A stretch of DNA of 64,000 nt from Rhodanobacter sp. ANJX3 (GTDB taxonomy: Bacteria; Pseudomonadota; Gammaproteobacteria; Xanthomonadales; Rhodanobacteraceae). The stretch's first letter is position 1; each line of letters begins with the position of its first letter. This document shows, piece by piece, positions 26,901 to 35,360 of the stretch. A program made the position numbers and the translations under genes. The stretch is from the NCBI RefSeq assembly GCF_014200755.1, contig NZ_JACHCM010000001.1:1-64000 (forward strand), in the 5' to 3' direction. The notes beneath the pieces are model-generated. The model was given only the letters and a program-made list of their open reading frames with translations. It ran no database searches and was not told the origin of the DNA.

Positions 26901-28425
26901 ATGGGTCCGTTGCGCCAACGGCCTCGATCCGCTGTGTTTCTAGGCCGGCAGTGTTGTAGGTCGTGTCGGTCTCATTGCCATCGAAATCGGTAAAGCTCGC
27001 CGGATAGCCATTGGTGTCATAGGTGCGCCCTTCCCAAGGCTGCTTGCAGTAAGCGTCGTTGCAAGGGTTTGAACTGGAAGTCAGCTGAAGAGCACCAAAA
27101 CCATTGTCTTGGGTGAAAATATTGAGGGCAGCGCCCAATGGTGTCGTGAGAGTGAATCCCGAAATGCTGCTCGCACCGGCCCCGCCGGCAAAGCTGCTGG
27201 AGACTGCCTTACCGGCGCTGTTATAGCCCGTACTCTCATAACGCACGCCTTTCTCATCAACGACACCGGTCAACGCATTGGGCAAGCTTGAGCCGGCAGT
27301 CAAGGCAGATTCGTTGTAAACGTACTGGCGGGTGGACATATCGGGATATTGCACCGACGCCAGGTTGCCGTTGCTGTAACCGTAAGTCAGTGCGCCTCCG
27401 TCAGGCAAGCTCACGGTCTGCAAACGTCCGCTGCCGTCGTAGCTGAAACTCAACGTGCGACCGGTCGGGTCGGTGACGGTCTGCAAGCGGGAGCCGCTGT
27501 ATGCCAGCGTGGTCGTTTGGCCTGATTCATCGGTGATGGATTGCAGTGCACCGGCGGCCGAGTAATGCTCGAACTGTCGAGGTTCAGCCATGAAAACGAG
27601 AAAGCTGCCATCAGGTTGCGCAGTTAGCGTATCGGCGACATCAGCGTCTGCTACCCATGCGCCGCCACTTCCCGGTTCAAACCGTTCGCTGCGTCCATCA
27701 GGCCGGTATAGCTTTAAGTAGGACGTGCCGGTGCCATCAGGCAAAGTATTGAGCAGCACCAACGAACGGTCGAACGAATGCCGCCACTGTGGTCCCAATG
27801 TGGAAGATGCTACATACCCGATGCTGTTATAGAAGCGACGGAACGTCAGCCACGGCGAAGCGTCGAAGTCCGTGTCCTGCTGATATTTATTGCCCGTCGC
27901 GAAGTTGATGGGATCGGTGACCATCACCGTTCCGGGGCAGATGATCGCGACATCACCACCTGCTTGACCATTGCCACCGTTGCAATCGCCTGCGTCGCCG
28001 GTATTTTTGCCAGGATCGTTGTTGTAGAAGGTCAGACGGATCGTGATGACATTCGATGGACAATAAATGGTTGGACTGGTACTCGGTGCATACTGGACCA
28101 TCGCTTCTTCGCCGTAGCTGGGTCCTTGGGGGTCGGAGGGTGGAACCGACTGGGCGACGCAATTGGCGGGATAATCCGTAGGATAACGAGTAGTCAGGTA
28201 GCTTTTCGCACTCTGCACCGCATCGTCGAGAGAATTGAAGTCGAATGTGACCTGATTGCTGCTCGCGTCATAGTCCGTGTAGTAGTACGGTGTGTCGTAT
28301 CGCGAAGTTGAGGTCTGCGCATGACTTACGGTCGCCCAGCTAAAAACCAGCACCACGGCAGCTAGGGAACTAAGAAAACGTCCAACACGAGCAAGTTGGT
28401 CTAACCAAGCAATCGTCCGTGACAT
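23899..28425 (-). CDS. rhs2: Rhs/YD-repeat polymorphic toxin, second copy
   Basis: A protein of 1508 residues. Its Sec signal peptide ends VSHAQ. A Tyr-rich segment precedes the DUF6531 part (DPINFATGNKYQQDTDFDASPW); then come YD repeats closely parallel to those of the first Rhs (NALTGVVDEKGVRYESTGYNS) and the core end RYLQSDPIGLDGG. The tip after FLGLC (about 135 residues) is different: PQPGSVALSPAAFGLPYGT, FDIYRFNSNANANSFGKQT, SFSCPPGF. I see no catalytic motif, so the toxin type is unknown. It points towards the first Rhs gene. The 3' neighbour overlaps by 4 bases and is exported. Confidence 0.86.
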   Translation of the reverse strand: MSRTIAWLDQLARVGRFLSSLAAVVLVFSWATVSHAQTSTSRYDTPYYYTDYDASSNQVTFDFNSLDDAVQSAKSYLTTRYPTDYPANCVAQSVPPSDPQGPSYGEEAMVQYAPSTSPTIYCPSNVITIRLTFYNNDPGKNTGDAGDCNGGNGQAGGDVAIICPGTVMVTDPINFATGNKYQQDTDFDASPWLTFRRFYNSIGYVASSTLGPQWRHSFDRSLVLLNTLPDGTGTSYLKLYRPDGRSERFEPGSGGAWVADADVADTLTAQPDGSFLVFMAEPRQFEHYSAAGALQSITDESGQTTTLAYSGSRLQTVTDPTGRTLSFSYDGSGRLQTVSLPDGGALTYGYSNGNLASVQYPDMSTRQYVYNESALTAGSSLPNALTGVVDEKGVRYESTGYNSAGKAVSSSFAGGAGASSISGFTLTTPLGAALNIFTQDNGFGALQLTSSSNPCNDAYCKQPWEGRTYDTNGYPASFTDFDGNETDTTYNTAGLETQRIEAVGATDPSIPWQRTINTTWDNVLRNPLTRITLDANNNAVVQSAWVYNSRGQVTAQCDIDPAVSGAASYTCGSAANAPTGVRQWIRTYCDAVDATQCPLIGLPLSMDGPRTDVTDTIINTYYLDDSTSHRHGDLKSVTDAMGHATTYLNYDGAGRILSQQDANGVTTTFTYTPRGWLHTRTVAGATTTTTYTPYGAIAAVTDPDGVTITYGYDDAHRLTDITDAQGNHIHYTLDANGNRIGESTYAVNSITPSRSLTRTYNTLSQLTKVIDGLNQTVFDASSDGSGTAPAGYDPAGNLQYNTDALGVARFQEYDFLNRPYQTFNDYGGAGTTANTYSNYAYDALDHTTKVTDPSYFNTTYIYDGLSNATGQTSPDTGASSSTYDAAGNVLNHTDAKNIVSTSTYDALNRRTGTTYVDTTANVTYKYDEANAVTGCTNSSSMGRLTRVIEATVTTVYCYDPHGNVLQKSQLTAAHTDVTQYAYSSADRLQAMTSPDGTQTTYNYDTDGRVSSIAVHPSGASSTSNVVTGITWLPFGPVSQYTLGNGQTVTRTYDANYRVTDVTSPALALHFALDARGDITAIGNASGANPAIETYRYDSLYRLLGATEANGTALESYTYNATGDRVSKTSSGLATGSYLYTAGTHQLHSVGAVTRANDANGNTTGDVIGGNTYGFAYDSRNRLTLTQANNTTVAVYTTNALGQRIGKGPSPSQPLAERYVYDEASVLIGEYGTTNRDYVWLGSTPVAVIDNTTSGGVVTSVFNYVHADGLGTPRVVTNNGGTVIWQWAYQGNPFGEQQPTSSTGYVFNLRYPGQYFDAETMTNYNVYRTYEADTGRYLQSDPIGLDGGFSTYAYVGNAPFQNIDFLGLCKTCVGYAKYSGIGPKQALSSGALGIPPQPGSVALSPAAFGLPYGTIADRTASQAALVNAMGSVTIQATGLNMGQGGPSSSTFTIGDVGDKNVRNSGTVRFDIYRFNSNANANSFGKQTAYTTISGLPDSFSCPPGFQEVR

Positions 28426-28991
28426 GTTTTTTCCTTAATTGATGAAGTGGCTTAGCGAGTTTTGCCCTTGGATGATGTTCTTCCTTGTCTTTGTGCATGC
28501 GATGTGATGCCAATCACGTTCCTGTGATCGTAGATAAAAAAGATGTCACGTTCTCAAGATGCTCGTCCCAAGACAACTCAGCCCAAGAGCCTTTCCAATG
28601 ACATCCACAAGCTTGTAAATAAATAGTCGTTTGAGCAGCGCACCACCCTCGAAGCTCTGCCTGGGCGGTTGATCTGAGCGCGTTGAAGCCTTTACGCATC
28701 TGTTTCCAATCGACTTCAGCGATGGAATTGATCCCATCTGAAATGTGGCTGCTTATGGCCGATTGGCGCCGGTTCCTCAAAGGTCGCTGCCCGACCCCAA
28801 ATTGCCGATGGCTATCGTCCGGTTTCGGGAGGCCCAATCTCAACGCAAGGACGTGCAGATAGATTCTGCCTAGCCCACGCTGCTACTGACAAGTGGGGAC
28901 ACGTCAGCGGGCATCTCACTTGAGTTGAAATTCGCTACGCGCAACGAGGGTCCTAAGTGTCTATGGAACTCTGGGCGATTCACTTCGCGTC
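28426..28991. other. stretch upstream of rhs2 without a secure gene
   Basis: About 560 bases. A minus-strand frame of 109 codons (28514-28843) is open but overlaps other open frames, has no clear ribosome-binding site and no recognisable motif. It is therefore not called. The promoter of rhs2 should lie within the first 150 bases. Confidence 0.4.
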
Positions 28992-29075
28992 CCGTATTTG
29001 CTGGCTGCCGCTGAAATGCTGAAACGAGCGGGCCTGGATCCAGAAGACCTGGTCGCACAATTGAAGCCCCTGTAG
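28992..29075 (+). pseudogene. 3' remnant of a second integrase gene
   Basis: These bases encode PYLLAAAEMLKRAGLDPED and then LVAQLKPL followed by TAG. The full integrase at 6570 ends PYLLAAVEMLKRAGLDPED, then LVAQLRTL, TAG. DNA similarity continues about 38 bases past the stop (CGCCTCTGGC..GCATCCGAGCT). Only the last 27 codons are left. It shows that a related element, or a second copy of the backbone, once abutted here. Confidence 0.85.
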
Positions 29076-29132
29076 CGAGAGACCTTCGCCTCTGGCAGCA
29101 TCCGAGCTGACCCGCACAAGGATGGACCAGAC

Positions 29133-30104
29133 ATGACGCTGCCGGATAAGCATTCCACGTTGCGCGACGTGTTGAAGGTGTTCGCCGAAAGCGGTGAAAA
29201 GCCCTGGACGCTTCTGCTGAGTGAAGTTCAGGCCAAGCTCAACGCGCGTGCGGACACCGCTGACTTGGCCAAAGCCAAAAAGGCCGAAATCCGAATTGAG
29301 TTGGACGCTCTGGGCGCGCGATGCAGCGAGGCCATCGCGGGCCTGCGGCCGGAGCGTTGCAATCAGCTCACCGAAGACGAAGTCTGCGCATATTGTCGAA
29401 GAGGACTGAAACTGATGCGGCCGCAGCTGGCCGATTTCCGCGACGCACGGAAAGGGCCACCCCTGAAAGGGCACGCACCGATCGCTGGAGAGCGGGGTGC
29501 TTTCATCTATCACTTCAAGCCGATCGAAGCGTGGTGGCGTCAGCACGCTGAAGAGGCGAATGAGAACCATCAAGTCGGTGCCAACGTCCGGTGGAACAGT
29601 GATGAATCGCTGCACAAACGACTGCGTGCACTCGAACTGAAAGAGGAAGACCGAGCGCGGGAAAAAAGAGCAATCCAGGCCGCATTGGAGGCGCGCGTGA
29701 CTGCATTTGCAGGGGTCGAACCGGAAACACTCCTGGAGGTGCGGCAATTCTTGCTGCATCAGGCGGCTTCGTTGCACGCCGCCGTTGCCGTGGAGCAGCC
29801 GTGGATCGTGGATGCGTCCGGCAAGATTACGGACAGTGCATGGCTTCCATTCGATCGATGCGATGAGATCACTGGCCTCTTGACTGACGGTGGCTCCATC
29901 CAGAATTTCTCTCTGACATCTGCTCTGGAACTCGACTGGACTGACGGGGAAGCGTGGCAGGCCTGGCGCTATGTTCTGAGCGTCGCTGTCGAAAACGCCC
30001 GCGTAGACTTCAATGTCCACGGGGCCGAGATGCAGGTCGCCAGAGCGTTGGAAGGGATCGAATTTGATCCAGACAGACCACCCCGAGACCGGGCTCGCAG
30101 CTGA
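29133..30104 (+). CDS. hypothetical island backbone protein
   Basis: A protein of 323 residues, mostly helical. The N-terminus (STLRDVLKVFAESGEKPWTLLLSEVQAKL) and the YCRRGLKLMRPQLADFRDARK region look structured. A coiled-coil-like segment (LHKRLRALELKEEDRAREKRAIQAALEARV) lies at about residues 170-200. It follows the integrase 3' remnant directly, as if it were originally the gene next to int. No family recognised. An opposing frame of 444 codons covers it but is a GC-driven shadow. Confidence 0.65.
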   Translation: MTLPDKHSTLRDVLKVFAESGEKPWTLLLSEVQAKLNARADTADLAKAKKAEIRIELDALGARCSEAIAGLRPERCNQLTEDEVCAYCRRGLKLMRPQLADFRDARKGPPLKGHAPIAGERGAFIYHFKPIEAWWRQHAEEANENHQVGANVRWNSDESLHKRLRALELKEEDRAREKRAIQAALEARVTAFAGVEPETLLEVRQFLLHQAASLHAAVAVEQPWIVDASGKITDSAWLPFDRCDEITGLLTDGGSIQNFSLTSALELDWTDGEAWQAWRYVLSVAVENARVDFNVHGAEMQVARALEGIEFDPDRPPRDRARS

Positions 30105-30276
30105 TCTCTGCCGCATTGAGCAGCGATTTTCAATTTTGATTTTTATGTAAACGCCGGCTGAAGCCCATAGGCGTTTTCGAGCCATGGGGGAAATTTGCAT
30201 CCAAACGTGAAAACTTTCTTCGCACCTTGGAGCGACTCCAGCAGCCGCTGGAGCTGTCATCAACCAAGGAACAATC

Positions 30277-30750
30277 ATGAAGATCAAAAATTCCCAGCAG
30301 CGCCGCGCGCGCAATCCAATGGCCTCAACTCAGGCCCCTGCGACGCAAAAGCGTTCTGGGGCAGGAAGCGATCGAAACCGCCAAGCCAAAGCACAGGAAC
30401 GCTTCAAAGGCCTCATTAAAAACTGCACCAAGCTCACCATCCAGATGCTGCGAGGTGGCCTGGACATCAACGAGTTGCCGATGACGGTAGCGTGCCTGCG
30501 CGAAATGCAAATGAAGCCCAATGGGATTCAGAAAAGGTCCGAGGCAGAAGTCACGGAGATCGTCTACCTGGCTCTGGCTTACATCTTCTACGCAGAACTC
30601 GCATCCAAACGCTGCGACATCGTGCGCATCGCTCGCATCGCCGAATTCGTGGCCGAGGTGCGCGGTCCTCGCACCCCACTTCTGAACCAGCTTGCCGATG
30701 GCCTTGCCAACGTGGCCAACGCATGGAACGCCGGGCAAATCGTGGCGTAA
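30277..30750 (+). CDS. hypothetical basic N-terminal, helical protein
   Basis: A protein of 157 residues. The first 45 are strongly basic and Gln-rich and probably disordered. The rest is helical (FKGLIKNCTKLTIQMLRGG, EIVYLALAYIFYAELASKRCDIVRIARIAEFVAEV). The ATG follows AAGGA at good spacing. It sits in the backbone run 29133-32154 that leads to radC. Function unknown. Confidence 0.6.
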   Translation: MKIKNSQQRRARNPMASTQAPATQKRSGAGSDRNRQAKAQERFKGLIKNCTKLTIQMLRGGLDINELPMTVACLREMQMKPNGIQKRSEAEVTEIVYLALAYIFYAELASKRCDIVRIARIAEFVAEVRGPRTPLLNQLADGLANVANAWNAGQIVA

Positions 30751-30919
30751 GCGATTTGTCCGCAACCTGGCCGGGGCGACCGCGATGCCCCGGCTCTTCT
30801 CAACCGCGCAACGTTGGCTCGACGGCTTCGAGCTTCCACACACCTCAACCTAAACCGTTAGACAGGTCGCCGACCTGCGTCGTGTCAGTCCTTACCGCTC
30901 AATCACAAAGGAACAACTC

Positions 30920-31444
30920 ATGTCCACCGAAGGAAACAGTGCACTGCAACTTGATCTGGTAAACGCCGTCCTGAACCTGGCGCCGCCTTATGTCATCTCA
31001 ACGCTTCTACGGAATGGCGCTGACGCCCGTGACCTCGACTTTCTTCAGGCGCTGGAAGATGTTGACGCGCATTCAGCGCAGGCGGCGGCGTGGTCTCAGC
31101 GTGTGAGGGCATTTCCCCTGGTCGTCACAGCTTTGAACTGGCGGTCGATCATGGACCAGGCGGCTTTCGATTTGGTCGATGCCATCGAAGCCAATGACCT
31201 TGCCGATGTCCAATCGAGCTTGGAAACACTTTCGGCAGGCGGCGAAGATGCCAACTTCGACATGGGAGAGGGCTCAATGCTCGCTCTGGCGGTTCGCCAT
31301 CATTCCGACTTGGACATTATTCGACTCTTGCTAACAAAGGGCCACGCTGACGTTGGTGGCTTTTGTGCTGATGCGTTGGAGGCGCTTGGCGAAGCGGAGG
31401 AGGGGCCTTGGAAAATCGCAGTAGTCCATTTTTTCCGGCGATAG
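30920..31444 (+). CDS. ankyrin-like helical protein, paralogue B
   Basis: A protein of 174 residues with good AAGGA spacing. It is paralogous to 16911-17435 over its length (DQAAFDLVDAIE, DANFDMGEGSMLALAVRHHSDLDIIRLLL). The ankyrin-like unit near residues 115-145 is the best-preserved block. It lies 224 bases before radC in the island backbone. Having two copies either side of the Rhs pair suggests duplication of a backbone segment. Confidence 0.68.
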   Translation: MSTEGNSALQLDLVNAVLNLAPPYVISTLLRNGADARDLDFLQALEDVDAHSAQAAAWSQRVRAFPLVVTALNWRSIMDQAAFDLVDAIEANDLADVQSSLETLSAGGEDANFDMGEGSMLALAVRHHSDLDIIRLLLTKGHADVGGFCADALEALGEAEEGPWKIAVVHFFRR

Positions 31445-31668
31445 GCAATCCGGTTGCGGATCCCAGCCTCTTTTCGTTGATCCACGTCACTGGCTTGCAC
31501 CTCAAGTGGGTCATCGTCACTTCGCGGTCGGCCGGCGCAAGGGCGCGCCCTCGTCCATTTCATTCCCGCCTTCCACGGCGCGCATGGCGCTTGTTCCAGG
31601 TGCTGCCTGCCTTTTCCCGCTTCGCTGCTCGAGGCCCACGGCGCAATCCAGCGTCGAAGGAAAACGAC

Positions 31669-32154
31669 ATGGGCATTCTTCTCGACAACAAAGGCAACTA
31701 CCGACTGACCGGCAAGACCACGGAGCAAGACGTGTTGGCCGCCGCCGAGGGCATCCTCTTGGCCAAGCTGGAACGCCAAGGCAGCATGGGGAACCCCAGC
31801 GACGCCGCAGACTTCTTGCGGATGCGGCTCGGCGGTCTGAGGCACGAAGAGTTCCATGCGGTCTGGCTCGACAACAGGCACCGGATCCTTTCCACCGAAA
31901 AGCTGGCCAGCGGCACCATCGACGGCGCGACGATCCACCCCAGAGAAGTCGTTCGAGCCGCTCTGAACATCAACGCAGCCGCGGTAATCTTTTCGCACAA
32001 TCACCCCAGCGGCGTCACTGAACCCAGTTCGGCAGACCGGGAAATCACCCGGCAACTGAAAGATGCCTTACAACTGATCGGCGTGCGGGTCCTCGACCAC
32101 CTGGTGGTGGGTGCTGGTTCGCCGGTGAGCCTGGCGGCGAGGGGGCTGATGTGA
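31669..32154 (+). CDS. radC: RadC-type JAB domain protein
   Basis: A protein of 161 residues, shorter than chromosomal RadC (about 220) because the N-terminal helix-hairpin-helix part is absent. The JAB/MPN metal site is intact: Glu in HEEFHAVWLDNRHRIL, HNHPSG, then SSADREIT. RadC-like proteins of islands are common, and their role (replication or anti-restriction have been proposed) is unresolved. The start at 31669 follows GAAGGAAAAC. A diverged copy of its 3' end recurs at 37645, on the other side of the CBASS block. Confidence 0.85.
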   Translation: MGILLDNKGNYRLTGKTTEQDVLAAAEGILLAKLERQGSMGNPSDAADFLRMRLGGLRHEEFHAVWLDNRHRILSTEKLASGTIDGATIHPREVVRAALNINAAAVIFSHNHPSGVTEPSSADREITRQLKDALQLIGVRVLDHLVVGAGSPVSLAARGLM

Positions 32155-32209
32155 GCCCCGCTCGCCCATTTGGTGAAAGAATGCGTGCTGGCCAACCAGG
32201 ACGACAGGG

Positions 32210-32944
32210 ATGATGACCAAAACCTCAAGAGAAGCGCCCCAGCATTGGGGCGCTCGCCTCATCGCCTCGATCGCGCTTCTGCCGCTAATCACGGCGCTCC
32301 TTTACCTCAACGGGTGGGCCTATCACGAGGGCTATCTGGACTACTTCCATTTGCCATCCTCCATGTTTCCGTTGGATTTGCAGGAAACGCTGGTCCATGG
32401 CGTGGCCGCCTGGTTGAATGGCGCAGCCGCGGCGTTAACGTGGATGATTCACAGTGTGGTGCAGCACTGGTTCTTGGTTATCCTGACTATCCTTTTTATA
32501 ACCAGCATCGGACCGTTTAGACGGTGGTTCCTAACCTTCGTCAGAAGGAAACGGCCGCCGACGTTCGCAGCGAAATGGCACCTGCCGGTCTGGATGAGAA
32601 AGCTGGCTTGGCAGCTAATACGTGCCGTATCAGTGTCGTACCTGGTGTTCTACATACCCTTTACCATTTTGAGCTTGCTAGTCATCGGGCTTCTCGTTCT
32701 GGTGGCACCTTTTCAAAGTGTGGGACGAGGTATTGCGGCGAAGGACGCGGCTACTAATTTTGCCGCCTCGCCAGAAGCGTTCCTGACCGCACCCGACGGG
32801 GTGCGGCGCAGCTTACGCGTAATGAGTTGTGAGGGCCCGTTTTGTGCGCTGTATACGGAAGGGCACGCGGTAATCGTGCCTCGCGATAGCGTGACGTGGG
32901 CGACTTCGCCAATGGCGGGTGGCATCACCTCAAAAGCAAAATAA
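32210..32944 (+). CDS. multi-span membrane protein
   Basis: A protein of 244 residues with four or so hydrophobic helices (LIASIALLPLITALLYLNGW, HWFLVILTILFITSIGPF, SVSYLVFYIPFTILSLLVIGLLVLVAPF, and a weaker one near residue 60). A soluble C-terminal domain with two Cys (SCEGPFCALYTEGHAVIVPRDSV) follows. It begins 55 bases after radC and lies 232 bases upstream of capV on the same strand, inside the radC-to-radC-remnant segment. It could be an accessory of the defence module or independent cargo. Confidence 0.65.
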   Translation: MMTKTSREAPQHWGARLIASIALLPLITALLYLNGWAYHEGYLDYFHLPSSMFPLDLQETLVHGVAAWLNGAAAALTWMIHSVVQHWFLVILTILFITSIGPFRRWFLTFVRRKRPPTFAAKWHLPVWMRKLAWQLIRAVSVSYLVFYIPFTILSLLVIGLLVLVAPFQSVGRGIAAKDAATNFAASPEAFLTAPDGVRRSLRVMSCEGPFCALYTEGHAVIVPRDSVTWATSPMAGGITSKAK

Positions 32945-33176
32945 AGTTCCAACGAAGTCTTTTGGCAGCTCTTTGCCTACTTCGTCTGCATACCGCGCTC
33001 ACCGCTTGATTGCTGGCGATGCCATTTGCGAAGGTGCCGGTTATATGCGCTCGATAGCGCCCTTGAATTAAAAAAATATAACCCCATGTTCGACTATGAC
33101 GCAAGTTCGAGCTGATCGCAAATGGCAGGGGTGACAAGCGCGTCAGTTGTTGCCTAAAGAGTCAGAGGGGTAAAGC

Positions 33177-34202
33177 ATGAGTGGGAGCGAAGGCGAGCCA
33201 ATTCGGGGACAAATCTTGGCCTTATCGGGCGGGGGATATCGCGGGCTGTACACCGCGAAAATACTCGCTTGTTTGGAAGAATCGCTTGGGCATCGAATCG
33301 CCCGGCATTTCGACCTGCTGGCTGGCACGTCGATCGGCGGCATCATTGCGCTCGGGCTCGCTTGCGAGCTGCCTGCGGCCAATTTAGTTGGCTTTTTTGA
33401 AGAGCACGGCAGCGTTATTTTCAAAAAGAGGGCGCAGGGCTTTTTCAAATCCAAATACGCTTCAGATGGGTTGGCCCAGTTGCTCGGGAGCGCTGACGTA
33501 TTCGGGTCGCGCACTCTGGCCGACTGCTCCCATCCGGTGGTCATTCCCTCCATCAGCTACACCACCGGCGATCCGGTGATGTTCAAGACCGCACACCACT
33601 CAACGTTCCACATTGACCACAAACGGCGGCTTGTTGACGTCGCACTCGCGACCAGCGCCGCTCCCAGTTATTTTCCCCGGCACGTTTTTGACCACACGCA
33701 ATACGTTGACGGCGGACTGATTGCAAACGCACCGGGCCTGATTGCTCTTCACGAGATGGAGACGTTTTTGGGCGTGCCCGCTTCGAACGTTCGCCTCATG
33801 TCCATTGGCACGATGTCGAGCAAATATACGGTCGATCCGGCGCGCAATCGCGAGGGTGGCGCGGTGGATTGGGGTGGTGGAAACCCGATCGAAATGTCAC
33901 GTCGGCTGTTTGGCTTGGCAATCTCAGCTCATGAGACGTTGACGTATTACATGTTGCGTCAACGTTTGCCGGACAACCGCTACATGCATGTCGATGACAC
34001 GATCACGGATCAATCGGCGCGTGCCGTCGATTTGGACAAGACGGATGCTGCGGCCCAAGAAATTTTGCTCGGTCGGGCCATACAGCGCGCAAAGGTGGTT
34101 CTGGGAGATCCGCAATATCAGTCTTTGATCGCCTATGAAGCGAACGCCCCTCACTTTTTCCACGGTTTGCCCACGTCCAGCTCGGAGAATGCCAATGCGT
34201 AA
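33177..34202 (+). CDS. capV: CapV: cyclic-nucleotide-activated patatin-like phospholipase
   Basis: A CBASS effector of 341 residues. The patatin oxyanion hole SGGGYRG (residues 17-23), the nucleophile elbow GTSIG with Ser52, and the dyad Asp178 in YVDGGLIANAP are all present. On binding the cyclic dinucleotide made by the next gene, enzymes of this type degrade membrane phospholipid and kill the infected cell before phage release. The gene order CapV-CdnX-Cap2-Cap3 equals the Vibrio cholerae DncV operon. It overlaps the next gene by 8 bases. Confidence 0.92.
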   Translation: MSGSEGEPIRGQILALSGGGYRGLYTAKILACLEESLGHRIARHFDLLAGTSIGGIIALGLACELPAANLVGFFEEHGSVIFKKRAQGFFKSKYASDGLAQLLGSADVFGSRTLADCSHPVVIPSISYTTGDPVMFKTAHHSTFHIDHKRRLVDVALATSAAPSYFPRHVFDHTQYVDGGLIANAPGLIALHEMETFLGVPASNVRLMSIGTMSSKYTVDPARNREGGAVDWGGGNPIEMSRRLFGLAISAHETLTYYMLRQRLPDNRYMHVDDTITDQSARAVDLDKTDAAAQEILLGRAIQRAKVVLGDPQYQSLIAYEANAPHFFHGLPTSSSENANA

Positions 34203-35355
34203 ATTTACAAAGCTGTTGCACGGCGATTCGGCGTTCTATGAGGCGATCGTGCCGACAGACCTTCAAGAGTCTGAATTGCGCAAGGCGAAAAATAAAATTC
34301 GCGACCGGTTGCGCGTTCGGATTGAGGCGGCCACAAAAACCAAGCTCGGGATGGAAAAAACCGTTGCGCCGCGGTTCCGCACGCAAGGGTCGTGGGCGTA
34401 TCGCGCATGTGTGCAGCCCGACCATATGCCACCACAGGAAATGGACTGGGATTACGGGGTTTATCTGCCGGTTGAAGCTTGGGAAGAAACGGGAACCCCC
34501 CGAGTTGCTGCGGCGGCTTATTTTGAATTGGTCGAGGCCCTGCTCGGTGAGCTCGCGCATGAGCAGGGATGGCGACTGGGCAAAGACAAGAACCATTGCC
34601 TCCGGGTGCATGTTGCTAAGTGGGCACATGTTGACGTCGCGCTGTATGCCGCGCCTGCCGAACAGTTTGCGCGCGTATCTGACCGAGAAATTGAGCGGGT
34701 GGAGAAGCGAGCGTTTGATGCAGCCACTGCATCGCTCGAACAGTTGAACGAAGCTTCAGAAATTTCTTCCCAGGATTGGGACGATTTCGAGGGCATGATG
34801 GTCGCCACCCGCAAGGGCATTTGGGAGCCATCTGACGCGGAGGTCATTGCTGGCTGGTTCCGTGATCAACTCAAAATTCATGGCGACCAGCTGCAGCGTG
34901 TTTGGCGCTACGTGAAGGCTTGGCGCGATCACAATTGGCAGGAAGGTGGTCCTACGTCGGTCTTGTTGATGCTGGCCATCTGCCGGCATTTTTCGAAGCA
35001 ACCCGGGCGCGATGATAAGGCTCTGGCCCATGTTGCGCAGTTCATTCCAGCAGCCGTCGCTGGCGATTATTACGAAGAAGGGATCGACAGCGAACACAAC
35101 TTCAACCGACTCGATGCTACGCAGCGGCTGGATGCTCGAAATCGAGCGATCCTGCTTGAACGTGCGCTACGCGAGTCGCTTACCAATGTGACGCAGCCGA
35201 AGAGCGCAGTGGTTATTGCGCTTCGTGGACAGCTTGGTCAGCGGATCCCTAATCGGGAGGCGGATGTTGAAACCGACTCTCCCGCCGACAAGGTCAGGGA
35301 GACACCTGCTCGTCCAGTGGTTACACCCGTCGTTAAAAGCAGCTACGCGGGTTAA
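34195..35355 (+). CDS. cdnA: CD-NTase (DncV-like cyclic dinucleotide synthase)
   Basis: A protein of 386 residues. The nucleotidyltransferase signature is complete: Gly65-Ser66 in RTQGSWAYR, Asp84 and Asp86 in MDWDYGVYLP, and a third Asp147 in HVDVALYA. The spacing, and a length close to 400, match clade-A enzymes such as DncV, which makes 3',3'-cGAMP; the product here is inferred. The last residues are a disordered Pro/Val tail ending SSYAG. A C-terminal Gly or Ala is what Cap2 links to target lysines in type II CBASS. The ATG at 34195 has GGAG upstream; an ATG two codons earlier is also possible. Confidence 0.92.
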   Translation: MRKFTKLLHGDSAFYEAIVPTDLQESELRKAKNKIRDRLRVRIEAATKTKLGMEKTVAPRFRTQGSWAYRACVQPDHMPPQEMDWDYGVYLPVEAWEETGTPRVAAAAYFELVEALLGELAHEQGWRLGKDKNHCLRVHVAKWAHVDVALYAAPAEQFARVSDREIERVEKRAFDAATASLEQLNEASEISSQDWDDFEGMMVATRKGIWEPSDAEVIAGWFRDQLKIHGDQLQRVWRYVKAWRDHNWQEGGPTSVLLMLAICRHFSKQPGRDDKALAHVAQFIPAAVAGDYYEEGIDSEHNFNRLDATQRLDARNRAILLERALRESLTNVTQPKSAVVIALRGQLGQRIPNREADVETDSPADKVRETPARPVVTPVVKSSYAG

Positions 35356-35360
35356 TCCGA

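Noticed and set aside
28514..28843. A 109-codon minus-strand frame upstream of rhs2
   Set aside because: Two overlapping frames are equally open, with no motif and no clear ribosome-binding site.
28980..30314. A 444-codon open frame on the minus strand
   Set aside because: It lies opposite the gene at 29133, which has the ribosome-binding site and protein-like composition. The minus frame is Cys/Phe/Arg-rich as expected for a GC-driven shadow.
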